Below, piece after piece: positions 43,101 through 50,779 of a stretch of 64,000 bases of DNA (positions are counted from its first letter, which is position 1; each line of letters starts with the position of its first letter). Under the pieces are notes generated by a model. That model saw only the letters and a program-made list of their open reading frames with translations, had not been told where the DNA came from and ran no database searches. Position numbers and translations under genes: made by a program. The DNA lies in contig CADEFT010000001.1 of NCBI GenBank assembly GCA_902826685.1, positions 349,777 to 413,776 of the forward strand, in the 5' to 3' direction. This stretch comes from an uncultured Acidobacteriota bacterium (lineage in GTDB: Bacteria; Acidobacteriota; Terriglobia; Bryobacterales; Bryobacteraceae).

Positions 43101-44339
43101 CTAACCGCGGCAAACTTGTTCCATAGCCCATTTGGGGTTGGGGCTCAGGATCGAGTTGTAACCGCAGGACTCGCCCCCGACATCCAGATGGAGTACGTCG
43201 GAGTGAACCTTGCCGCCCGTCTCATGGCCCCACATGATGGCCTTGAAATAGAGCGAATAGAGGCCCGGTTCGAGCCAGATGGCGGGCAGCTTCACGTTGA
43301 AGGTATAGGAGCCTTGCCAGGTGCCCTTGTAGCCGAAATCGGGCGAATCCTTGCGGATGTGGAAAACGCGGCGCTGGTGCATATCGTCGAGAATGCACAG
43401 CAGGTTGAAGCCCGCCACCTCGCGCGGCAGGTTGAGCGTGACCTGCGCTTCCATGCTTTCCGACTGTTGAATGGACGCCTTCTCGTGGCTCACCAGCTTG
43501 ATGGGACTGAAGCCCATGCGGCCGGAGGAGCCTGGGGTATTCGCCTCCTGGTCCTGCGTCGTAAGCCGGTAGTAAGTCTCGATCGAGCTGGCGATATCGC
43601 CATCGGCCACCACGCCGCCCTGATTCAGTACGATGCCGCGGCTGCACAACGAGCGTACCGCGCCCATGTTGTGGCTGACGAAGAGAATGGTGCGGCCCTG
43701 CTTGGCGACATCGCTCATCTTGCCGAGGCACTTCTTCTGGAAGGCCAGGTCGCCGACGGCGAGCACCTCATCGACCATGAGAATTTCAGGTTCCAGGTGC
43801 GCGGCCACGGCGAAGGCCAGGCGCAGGTACATGCCGCTGGAATAGTGTTTCACCGGCGTATCGACGAACTTTTCCACTTCGGCGAACGAAACGATGGAAT
43901 CGAAGTGGCGGTCGATATCGTGGCGCTTCATACCGAGGATGGCGCCGTTGAGATAGATGTTCTCGCGGCCGGTCAATTCGTTGTGGAAGCCGGTGCCGAC
44001 TTCGAGCAGGCTGCCCACATGGCCGAAGATATCGGCCTTGCCGTGAGTGGGTTCGGTGATGCGCGAAAGCACTTTCAGCAGCGTGCTTTTGCCGGCGCCG
44101 TTACGGCCGATCAGGCCGATGACTTCGCCCTGCTTCACTTCGAAGGAAACGTCCTTGAGTGCCCAGAGGATGCTGTCCTCTTTGCGGGAGGGCGCTCCAG
44201 ACATCATGCGCTTCACGGCGCGATAAGGCTTGGCGGCGGTCTCCATGATGGTGTCGCGCAGCGTGTTGTAAAACTGGACGCGCTCGCCGAGCTGATATTG
44301 CTTGGAAAGGCCGTCGACCAAAAGTGCTGTAGAACTCAT
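43101..44339 (-). CDS. Polysaccharide ABC transporter ATP-binding protein with Wzt-type C-terminal domain
   Basis: The 412-residue protein has an N-terminal ABC ATPase (~1-240): Walker A GRNGAGKS near residue 80, signature YSSGMYLRLAFA and Walker B LMVDEVLAVGD, the sequence style of O-antigen/teichoic acid exporters. The C-terminal ~160 residues form a Wzt_C-like beta-sandwich (SMEAQVTLNLPREVAGFN, WLEPGLYSLYFKAIMWG). In O9a-type systems that domain reads the modified chain end before export. It should pair with the ABC-2 permease at 51804-52685, although about ten genes lie between them. AAGGAG precedes ATG 44339 by about nine bases. Confidence 0.92.
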   Translation of the reverse strand: MSSTALLVDGLSKQYQLGERVQFYNTLRDTIMETAAKPYRAVKRMMSGAPSRKEDSILWALKDVSFEVKQGEVIGLIGRNGAGKSTLLKVLSRITEPTHGKADIFGHVGSLLEVGTGFHNELTGRENIYLNGAILGMKRHDIDRHFDSIVSFAEVEKFVDTPVKHYSSGMYLRLAFAVAAHLEPEILMVDEVLAVGDLAFQKKCLGKMSDVAKQGRTILFVSHNMGAVRSLCSRGIVLNQGGVVADGDIASSIETYYRLTTQDQEANTPGSSGRMGFSPIKLVSHEKASIQQSESMEAQVTLNLPREVAGFNLLCILDDMHQRRVFHIRKDSPDFGYKGTWQGSYTFNVKLPAIWLEPGLYSLYFKAIMWGHETGGKVHSDVLHLDVGGESCGYNSILSPNPKWAMEQVCRG

Positions 44340-44353
44340 ATTGGGTAATCTCC

Positions 44354-45334
44354 TTAGGCAGTCACGGCCAGGCTCGATTCGGCGATGCGGGAGAAGGCTT
44401 CGGCCATTCTCCGGGCAAGGAACTCTTCGGTTTTCCTCATGGACTCCAAAGTGCAGCCTCCGATATGCGGCGTGACGATCACGTTTTTATGCTTTCTGGC
44501 GTATTGCACCAGCGGGTGATGCGCCATTCCGCGCGCGCTTTCCCCTGTCAGAACATCGAGCGCGGCGCCGGACAGGCGGCCGGATTCGAGCGCGGCGATG
44601 AGGGCGGATTCGTCCACCAGTTCGCCTCGAGCGGTGTTGACGAAGCCGGCGCCGGGCTTCATCAGATCGAACTGCGCCTTGCCGAAAAACCCTTGCGTGC
44701 GCTCGTTCAGGTCCACGTGCAGGCTGACGATGCCGGACGATTTGAGCAGATTCGGCAGCGTGGTCAGCGTGACGCCGGGTTCGACGTAAGCCGCGTCCAC
44801 ATGCGGATCGGCGGCCAGCACGCGGCAATCGAAGGCGAGCAGATAGCGGGCCACCAGGCGGCCCAGGCGGCCGTAGCCCACGATGCCAACGGTTTTCTCA
44901 TATAGTTCGGCGCCGCGGAACCAGTCCCGGGTCCAACCGCCGGCGCGCACATGAGAGCTGGCTTCGACGGTATGGCGCTGCAGCGCGAGCATGAGCCCGA
45001 CGGTGTGCTCGGCGGTGGCGCGCACGTTGCGCAGGAATTCCACTTCCCCGCGCAGGGAAACCAGGTGGATGCCGCGCCGTTCGAGCTCGGCGGTATCGAT
45101 GTGATTGAGGCCGGTGGTGGGGCTCACCACCATCTTGAGATCCGGCGCCGCGTCGAGCAGGTCGCGGTCCACCTGGTGGCGCAGGCGGATCCAAAGCACG
45201 TCGGCCGCGGCCAGGTGCTTCTTCAATGTTTCGCGATCCATGTCGCCGGCGGTGACCTGGCCCGTCCGGCGCAGCATGTCAAGCGCGATGGGTGAGAAGG
45301 CTTCCGATTCCGCTATCAGGATTCGTGTCGGCAT
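44354..45334 (-). CDS. D-isomer-specific 2-hydroxyacid dehydrogenase
   Basis: The 326-residue NAD(P)-dependent enzyme opens ILIAESEAFSPIALDML. The nucleotide loop is GIVGYGRLGRLVARYLLAF. Catalytic Arg, Glu and His are recognisable in VNTARGELVDESAL, ALDVLTGE and VIVTPHIGGCT. It lacks the ACT domain of long SerA enzymes. Such dehydrogenases reduce 2-keto acids to D-hydroxyacids or the reverse. Beside neuA it may make a hydroxyacid or modify a nonulosonate-related keto acid, but that is inference. The start at 45334 overlaps the neuA 3' end by 56 bp and has GAGG upstream at 45352-45355; the conserved N-terminus supports it. Confidence 0.87.
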   Translation of the reverse strand: MPTRILIAESEAFSPIALDMLRRTGQVTAGDMDRETLKKHLAAADVLWIRLRHQVDRDLLDAAPDLKMVVSPTTGLNHIDTAELERRGIHLVSLRGEVEFLRNVRATAEHTVGLMLALQRHTVEASSHVRAGGWTRDWFRGAELYEKTVGIVGYGRLGRLVARYLLAFDCRVLAADPHVDAAYVEPGVTLTTLPNLLKSSGIVSLHVDLNERTQGFFGKAQFDLMKPGAGFVNTARGELVDESALIAALESGRLSGAALDVLTGESARGMAHHPLVQYARKHKNVIVTPHIGGCTLESMRKTEEFLARRMAEAFSRIAESSLAVTA

Positions 45335-46031
45335 TGCGGTACCTCAACATCTGCCCGGCCAGAAACAAATCAAACGCATCGTCGATATTGCAGGCCCGCC
45401 CGGCCGGGATCACATAGGCTCTGCAATCGGCTCCTTTGAGCGAGCCCTGCTCCATCAGCACGTCGCGGCGGGTGAGGTAGATGGACCCTTCCCGCAGGTA
45501 AAGCTTGGGGAGCTGCTGGCGCGGCTGCCCCTCGAAGCTTTCGGCGAACGGCGGATCGACGGCCCGCCCTTCCGCGTCGATGCTCTTCATTCGCGCCGGA
45601 TGGCGTTCCCCGACGTCGATGAAAGAGATCACCGAATCGGCGCCGGTGCGTTCGAGCAGCTCCACGGCGGCGTCGATATCCGATGCCTCGCGCAGCGGCG
45701 TGGTGGGCTGAAGAAGGAAGATTCCGTCGTAGCGGTCCCCTTCGGCCTCCAGGCGCCGGACGACATCCTGCAGCACCGGCACGGTGGGCGTGGAATCCTG
45801 CGCCAGTTCGGGCGGCCGCAGGAAGGGAACTTCGAGTCCCCAATCGCGGCCGGTTTGCGCAATCTCCGGGCAGTCCGTGGAAAGCACCACCCGGTTCAAG
45901 CGCCGCGACTGGCGCGCGGCTTCCGCCGTATAAGCCAGCAGCGGTTTACCCAGCAGCGGCGTGATGTTCTTTTTGGGGATTCCTTTCGACCCGCCGCGCG
46001 CCGTGACGATTCCAAGAATTCGCATTGCCAT
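45279..46031 (-). CDS. neuA: CMP-nonulosonate (acylneuraminate) cytidylyltransferase
   Basis: Cytoplasmic enzyme of 250 residues that activates a sialic-acid-like sugar as its CMP derivative. The CTP-binding motif ARGGSKGIPKKNI (residues ~11-23) is perfect. LLQPTTPLR, VISFIDVGERHPARM and the GSIYLTRRD strand are typical of NeuA/LegF/PseF. The actual nonulosonic acid cannot be told from sequence. Together with neuC and neuB in the operon it completes the core pathway. ATG 46031 has GAGG six bases upstream and overlaps the neuC 3' end by 86 bp, a longer overlap than elsewhere. Confidence 0.9.
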   Translation of the reverse strand: MAMRILGIVTARGGSKGIPKKNITPLLGKPLLAYTAEAARQSRRLNRVVLSTDCPEIAQTGRDWGLEVPFLRPPELAQDSTPTVPVLQDVVRRLEAEGDRYDGIFLLQPTTPLREASDIDAAVELLERTGADSVISFIDVGERHPARMKSIDAEGRAVDPPFAESFEGQPRQQLPKLYLREGSIYLTRRDVLMEQGSLKGADCRAYVIPAGRACNIDDAFDLFLAGQMLRYRNADTNPDSGIGSLLTHRA

Positions 46032-47229
46032 CGGTAGCCTCGTCGTAGATGTAGTGGAGCCGCTTCTGTCTGTAAGGGACCAGGTCCGTCATCGCCTGGG
46101 CGATGCGTTCGCTGACGAACCCGTCGCCATAGAGCTTCGAAGGGGTGTAACGGCCATGCATCAACTGGTGGCTGATGGCGCCGTAGATCTCTTCGGTGGT
46201 GGGAACGACGGGGGTAACGTGCGTATCCCATTCGCGGCCTTCCTGGCGTTCGCCCACCAGCACCACGGGCGTGCCGAAGTAGCCGGCATCGCGCACGAAG
46301 CTGGAGGAATTGCCGATGGCGCAGGCGGTGCGGGCCAGCACACGCAGGTAATTCTCAGGCAGCAGGTTGGTGATGGTGCGCAGCCAGTCGGGCGCGTGCT
46401 GATCGCGATAGATGCGGATCACTTTGCTGATGGCGTCGGAACCGGCGTCGATATTGGGCCACAGCAGCACGGTCTGCTTCTTCAACCGGTCAAGCGCGGC
46501 CAGCAGGTTCTCCATCTGCTCGTTCTCGGCGCCGTAGCGCGTGGTGGTGGGATGGAAGATCACCAGTTGGAACGGCTTGCTGAGATCGATCTGCGCGCCG
46601 GAACCGGTGCCGTTCACGACTTCGTCGGCCAGGTCGCCGGTGAGCATGCGGGCCAGATCGCTTGAAGGGCAGCCGACGCCCAGAATCGTTTCCGGCGACT
46701 CGCCCATGCGGACCAGGTAGTCGGCCGAACGGCGGGTGGCGGGGAAGTGGAAGTGCGAAAGCTTGCTGATGGCGTGGCGCGCGCTCTCATCGATGGAGCC
46801 TGAAACCTCCCCACCCTGCACGTGAACGAGGCAGATGTTCATGTAAGCGGCCGCGATGGCCGCCGCCAACGCTTCGTAGCGATCGCCGATGAGCAGTACC
46901 ACGTCGGGCGAAAGCCGCTGGAATTCACTGGCGAACTCCACTACGCCGAAGCCGACGCTTTTGGCCATGGTGGCGGGCGTGGAGCCTTCGAGTTCGATGA
47001 ACGTTTCGCCGGAAACCGGGAAGCCGTCCTTACGAACCAGATCCACCGGGCGGCCGAACCGCCCCAGCACCATGGTGCCGGCGGCGAGCACTTGCAGCTC
47101 CAGTTCCGGACGCTCCGCGATGGCGCGCATCACCGGCTTTAGGCGCCCGTAATTGGCGCGATCCACCAGCACAACGCATACTTTTCTCTTGCTGGACACG
47201 GGTTTCACTTCCTCCTTGACCGCTTTCAT
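45946..47229 (-). CDS. neuC: UDP-GlcNAc 2-epimerase, hydrolysing (NeuC/LegG type)
   Basis: The 427-residue protein makes ManNAc (or a 2,4-diacetamido analogue) from the UDP-sugar, the first committed step of nonulosonate synthesis. Visible are VVLVDRANYGRLKPVMRAI, LLIGDRYEALAAAIAAAYM, VHVQGGEVSGSIDESARHAI, FHPTTTRYGAE and IGNSSSFVRDAGYFGTPVV, the landmark order of hydrolysing 2-epimerases. Start ATG 47229 is coupled by ATGA to the deacetylase gene. The C-terminal ~25 residues, overlapping neuA, are basic and unlike the family. Confidence 0.9.
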   Translation of the reverse strand: MKAVKEEVKPVSSKRKVCVVLVDRANYGRLKPVMRAIAERPELELQVLAAGTMVLGRFGRPVDLVRKDGFPVSGETFIELEGSTPATMAKSVGFGVVEFASEFQRLSPDVVLLIGDRYEALAAAIAAAYMNICLVHVQGGEVSGSIDESARHAISKLSHFHFPATRRSADYLVRMGESPETILGVGCPSSDLARMLTGDLADEVVNGTGSGAQIDLSKPFQLVIFHPTTTRYGAENEQMENLLAALDRLKKQTVLLWPNIDAGSDAISKVIRIYRDQHAPDWLRTITNLLPENYLRVLARTACAIGNSSSFVRDAGYFGTPVVLVGERQEGREWDTHVTPVVPTTEEIYGAISHQLMHGRYTPSKLYGDGFVSERIAQAMTDLVPYRQKRLHYIYDEATDGNANSWNRHGARRVERNPQKEHHAAAG

Positions 47230-48161
47230 TGAAGCGCCAGCTTGCAATCGACCCTGGTAATCGAATAGAGCGGAGCGCCGGGTCTGTTGTCTCCGCTTTC
47301 CGTCGAAAAGGCGCAGGCGAATTCGAGATCCCGCAGCAATCCGACGGCGTGACCGGTATAGGAATCCTTCTTGCCGTAGGGGTAACAGAAGGGCCACACC
47401 GGTTGCGGCGTGAGATGAGCGTCAAGCAGACGACGGCAGTTCTTCAGGTCGCCGTCCAGTTCCTGCTCACTCACGCCGCTCAAAGGCTTGTGCTGATGGG
47501 AGTGGCCGCCCAGCATCATGCCGGCGGCGCGCATCTGGCGCGCTTCCTCCCAACTGGCGTATAAATCTTTCGAAAACGACGCTTCGTCGCCCAGGTACTC
47601 GACGAACATGCGCCGCACCACCCGGTCGCGCAGGTTCGCGTCGAGCTGGAAATTGAAAAAGCTCTTAAACGCGGCGATTTCGGGCGTATCCCAACGGTAG
47701 CGGCGGACGGCATCGGCGAGATCGACTTTGTCCATGGCGGCGGACGCTTCCGGGCTCATCTCCCGCAGACGCCGCAGGAACGCGCCTTTGTATTCGTTGA
47801 AATCGAGGCTCGCCATCAGGAAATGATTCATGTGCACCGGGGCGACGCAATGATCCTCCATGCACCCGGTGATCAAAAAAAACAATCCCTGGATCTTTTG
47901 TTCGGCGAGCACGGGCGTGCATTCGGCCCAGTGTTCTTTCAAGCCGTCGTCGAACGTAAGCAGGCAGAGATCGCGGGACGGCTTGTAGCCGCCGTTGAGA
48001 AACGCCAGGGCCGACTCCATGGTCGCCATTTCATAGCGTTCCTTGAGGCTTCTTACCTGTTGTATGAATTCGCCAGTCAACATGCCCTTTATCGAGGGAA
48101 AGGGCGTATTGGGCAAGTCACGGACGTAATGGTACATAACAACGCGTAGAGCAGGATCCAT
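47226..48161 (-). CDS. Polysaccharide deacetylase family protein
   Basis: The 311-residue protein has the NodB signatures CLLTFDDGLKEHWAECTPV with the Asp pair, MLGGHSHQHKPLSG (HxxxH metal ligands) and PFCYPYGKKDSY. A ~100-residue helical insert lies between the first two motifs. No signal peptide is visible, so a cytoplasmic or membrane-face role on a sugar precursor or lipid-linked chain is likely. Start ATG 48161 has an excellent GGAGG upstream. It sits directly before neuC, where removal of an N-acetyl group would allow different N-acylation of the nonulosonate. Confidence 0.87.
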   Translation of the reverse strand: MDPALRVVMYHYVRDLPNTPFPSIKGMLTGEFIQQVRSLKERYEMATMESALAFLNGGYKPSRDLCLLTFDDGLKEHWAECTPVLAEQKIQGLFFLITGCMEDHCVAPVHMNHFLMASLDFNEYKGAFLRRLREMSPEASAAMDKVDLADAVRRYRWDTPEIAAFKSFFNFQLDANLRDRVVRRMFVEYLGDEASFSKDLYASWEEARQMRAAGMMLGGHSHQHKPLSGVSEQELDGDLKNCRRLLDAHLTPQPVWPFCYPYGKKDSYTGHAVGLLRDLEFACAFSTESGDNRPGAPLYSITRVDCKLALQ

Positions 48162-48174
48162 AGTTCCTCCGTTT

Positions 48175-49305
48175 TCAGTTCGGCCTGTCCTGATCGGAAT
48201 CGGACTTGGTCCAGTACCACGGGCAGGCGGCATCGAGCGAACACGGGGCCACGCCGTTCTGGATGAACATCGCGCTAAGGATGCCGCCGCCTTTGCCGTC
48301 GAGCGGCTGGAAGCGCGTGGGAATGCGATCGCTATCCGGTTGCTCCTTGGCTTCCTTGAAGCCGAGGCGGCGCATCTGGCAGCGCAGCTCGCCATGGAAG
48401 CCGTAGAAATCGGCGGCCACTGCATCGTGTGCCTTCAACTGCTGCACGAAGGCTCCAAACAGGTTGCCGGCATTGGATTCGGACACGGGCAAAAACTCAA
48501 GCAGACGGCCGATGCGGTCGAGATCTTCGCGTCCGGTTTCGGTCTTGCGGCGAATGGTCTCCAGGCGCCACACGGCGAGGCCGTGGCGGCCGTTCTCTTC
48601 GATGGCCAGAAAGCGATAGTCGAAGGTGGGGTGCTGGCGGTAGCGCCAATTCAAATAGTCGGCATCGCGGGCGGCGCCCACGAAGTTCCGGGAAAGCTCG
48701 CTCCAGTCGGCGCGGTCCCAGGTGTCCGGCAGCGCGGATGAGAAATCGGCTCCATCGGGAAGGGCCGGCAACTGGAACTGACGGGTCAGGTTGCGGGCGC
48801 GTCCGGCGTCCCAGTCGGGGTAGGCGGCGTGAAGAATATTTTCCATTCTTTCCTCGCAGCCCGGCATGACCAGGAAGTGGCGTGGAATTTCGGGCAGCAC
48901 CTGGCCGCGCAGCACCTTGTAGATGGTGGCGGTGGCGGGATTGATGCCGAAGGCCACCATGGGATGAAACTCGGGCCGGCGGAACATGCTGAGCAACTGC
49001 AGCGCCGTGGAGCCTTTGCGATATTCCGGGTGCACCACGTAGTTGGCGATCCACATGCCGTTTGAGGAAGCGCCGCGGTTGTTGAAGGTGAACGGAATGC
49101 CGCCGAGGATGCCTACCAGCAGGCCCTTGTCTTCGGCAAGGGCGAAGCTGTACTGGTCGTCGCGCCAGTGCGTGGAGCGGGCAAACGTCCAATCAAACAG
49201 CGCCTTGTCGCGGCAATAGACGTGGTTGTTGGCCCAGAATTCATGCAGAAACCGGCTGATTTCGGGATATTCGTGGCGAGTGGCGTAACGCAGTTCAACG
49301 GCCAT
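48175..49305 (-). CDS. GNAT-family acyltransferase
   Basis: The 376-residue protein has an N-terminal GNAT domain (ELRYATRHEYPEISRFLHEF, LLVGILGGIPFTF, MWIANYVVHPEYRKGSTALQLL with the acyl-CoA loop). A longer C-terminal region may be a second acyltransferase-like half. Such proteins sit beside sialate and polysaccharide genes and are presumed to acylate an amino sugar. It lies between the deacetylase and the acyl carrier protein gene (overlap 11 bp); an acyl-ACP donor is therefore conceivable. Confidence 0.78.
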   Translation of the reverse strand: MAVELRYATRHEYPEISRFLHEFWANNHVYCRDKALFDWTFARSTHWRDDQYSFALAEDKGLLVGILGGIPFTFNNRGASSNGMWIANYVVHPEYRKGSTALQLLSMFRRPEFHPMVAFGINPATATIYKVLRGQVLPEIPRHFLVMPGCEERMENILHAAYPDWDAGRARNLTRQFQLPALPDGADFSSALPDTWDRADWSELSRNFVGAARDADYLNWRYRQHPTFDYRFLAIEENGRHGLAVWRLETIRRKTETGREDLDRIGRLLEFLPVSESNAGNLFGAFVQQLKAHDAVAADFYGFHGELRCQMRRLGFKEAKEQPDSDRIPTRFQPLDGKGGGILSAMFIQNGVAPCSLDAACPWYWTKSDSDQDRPN

Positions 49306-49555
49306 TGGCTACCTCACATGAGATTTTTTCTTCCACCAGCATTGAGATCAGCTCCACCGATTGAAGCTGTTCGATCTCTTCGGGTGAGAACTGAATCTGA
49401 AACTCCTGCTCGAGAGCGAGCACCAGGTTCAGGTGTTGCAGCGAATCCCAGGTCTCGATGGTTTCGGGAGTCGATTCGGGCAGCACCAGCGCCCTGTCGA
49501 TGCCGAAGATCTGCGCGACCAGATCCTGCACTTTGCTAAGTATGGTGACGTCCAC
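49295..49555 (-). CDS. Acyl carrier protein
   Basis: The 86-residue acidic four-helix protein has the phosphopantetheine site TWDSLQHL (Ser38). Length and helix pattern (LSKVQDLVAQIFGI, LVLALEQEFQIQFSPEEI) are those of a free-standing ACP of the specialised-metabolism or surface-glycan kind; fatty-acid AcpP normally has DSLD..E. No ketosynthase or acyltransferase is nearby. Partners in the operon may be the MaoC-SDR fusion (21-bp gap), the GNATs and the FkbH-like protein, so it could carry an acyl or hydroxyacyl group for glycan decoration. Confidence 0.92.
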   Translation of the reverse strand: MDVTILSKVQDLVAQIFGIDRALVLPESTPETIETWDSLQHLNLVLALEQEFQIQFSPEEIEQLQSVELISMLVEEKISCEVANGR

Positions 49556-49576
49556 TGTTTTCAGTACCTCGGATGT

Positions 49577-50770
49577 TTAGACCGGATTCAAACCGCCCGC
49601 GACGGGAATGTCGGCGCCCGTGATGAGGCGGCCCGCGTCGGAGCAGAGAAACAAAACGCTCTGCGCCACGTCTTCGGGCTGGCAGAGCTTGCGCAGCGGA
49701 GCCTGCATGGCCTGCAGTTTGCGAATCCGCTCCGGCGCCTGGCTATCGCCGTTTAACTCCACCATGCCGGGGGAGACCATGTTGACGCGAATGCCTTTGG
49801 GGCCGAATTCATGCGCCAGCGAACGCGTGAGTCCGCGCAGGGCCGACTTGGCGACGGTGAACGGCAACTGCGGCGCCGAGCCGGCAAAGCCGATGTTGAC
49901 GACGATGCCGGAGCCGCGCTCGAGCATGCCGGGCAGCACCGCCTGGCAGCAGTTGTAAGAACCTTTCAGATGCACGTCGAGCGAGGATTGAATGGCGTTC
50001 CAATCGGTTTCAAGGAACGCGCCGGCACGGCTTGGGGAACCGGCGTTGTTGACCAGAATGTCCACCGGCCGGCCGAATCTTTCCCGCACCTGGGCGACGG
50101 CGGCCTTCACGTTTTCCGGGTCGGTGATATCGGCTTCGATGGGGAAAGCGTTACAGCCTTCGGCTTGCAAGGCCTGGCACAACGAGGCCGCTTCCCCGCC
50201 GCTCGATTTGTAGTGCACCGCCACCGCCGCGCCAGATTGAGCGAGGGCCGTGGCGATGGCGGCGCCGATGCCCCTGGCGGAGCCGGTGATCAATGCGAGA
50301 CGTTCATTCATTGGAACCCCTTCCTGTTTGGCGCGCTCTTCGAGCAGCTTCACCGCGCCTTCCCCTTCCATGACCAGCGCCCCGGACTGATTGGTGGCCG
50401 TCAACGCGATCGACACCGTACGCAAGCCGCGCGATTGAAACGCGATCTTCAGCGTCACCGTCAGCGTGTCGCCGATGTAGACCGGCAGCCGCCAGCGGAA
50501 ATTCTGTTGCGTCCACAGACTGCCGGGGCCCGGCAGATGCATGCCCACGGCGGTGGAAACGAAGCTGGCGAGAAGCACTCCGTGCACCACGCGGCCTTTG
50601 AAGCCGTTGCGGCGGGCGTAGCCGTCGTCCATGTGCAGCGGATTCACGTCGCCCGAAAGACGGGCGAAGGTATCCACGTCGGCCGCCGTGATGGTGTGCA
50701 CCAGCCGGGCTTCCTCGCCCACGCGCAGATCTTCGAACTTGCGGATCGCCGGCCGTTCCTGAGTCACCAT
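49577..50770 (-). CDS. MaoC-like hydratase fused to a short-chain dehydrogenase with substituted catalytic Tyr
   Basis: One uninterrupted frame of 397 residues. Residues ~1-150 are a MaoC hot-dog domain with a full (R)-hydratase motif, FARLSGDVNPLH (Asp41, His46). Residues 154-397 are an SDR domain: TGSARGIG cofactor loop, ILVNNAGS and a final PVAGG. The SDR active site, normally Y-x3-K, reads FTVAK with Phe304 (codon TTC at 49859-49861), and the usual Ser region reads NIGFAGS. The reductase is thus probably altered or dead. An in-frame ATG at 50311 with AGGAAGGGG five bases upstream could also yield the SDR part alone. Likely substrate: an acyl chain on the neighbouring ACP (inference). Confidence 0.87.
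   Translation of the reverse strand: MVTQERPAIRKFEDLRVGEEARLVHTITAADVDTFARLSGDVNPLHMDDGYARRNGFKGRVVHGVLLASFVSTAVGMHLPGPGSLWTQQNFRWRLPVYIGDTLTVTLKIAFQSRGLRTVSIALTATNQSGALVMEGEGAVKLLEERAKQEGVPMNERLALITGSARGIGAAIATALAQSGAAVAVHYKSSGGEAASLCQALQAEGCNAFPIEADITDPENVKAAVAQVRERFGRPVDILVNNAGSPSRAGAFLETDWNAIQSSLDVHLKGSYNCCQAVLPGMLERGSGIVVNIGFAGSAPQLPFTVAKSALRGLTRSLAHEFGPKGIRVNMVSPGMVELNGDSQAPERIRKLQAMQAPLRKLCQPEDVAQSVLFLCSDAGRLITGADIPVAGGLNPV
50317..50325 (-). promoter_or_regulatory. Internal Shine-Dalgarno sequence inside the MaoC-SDR gene
   Basis: AGGAAGGGG on the minus strand lies five bases before in-frame ATG 50311, exactly where the SDR domain begins. It could direct a second, shorter product from the same gene, or be a relic of two once-separate genes. 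Confidence 0.5.
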
Positions 50771-50779
50771 ATTGTTGAC

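Noticed and set aside
44354..45334. SerA phosphoglycerate dehydrogenase
   Set aside because: No ACT or intervening domain and no serine-pathway neighbour; the general 2-hydroxyacid dehydrogenase call is safer.
49295..50770. Polyketide or fatty-acid cluster suggested by ACP, MaoC and SDR
   Set aside because: No ketosynthase, acyltransferase or thioesterase is present; surrounding genes are all glycan-related.
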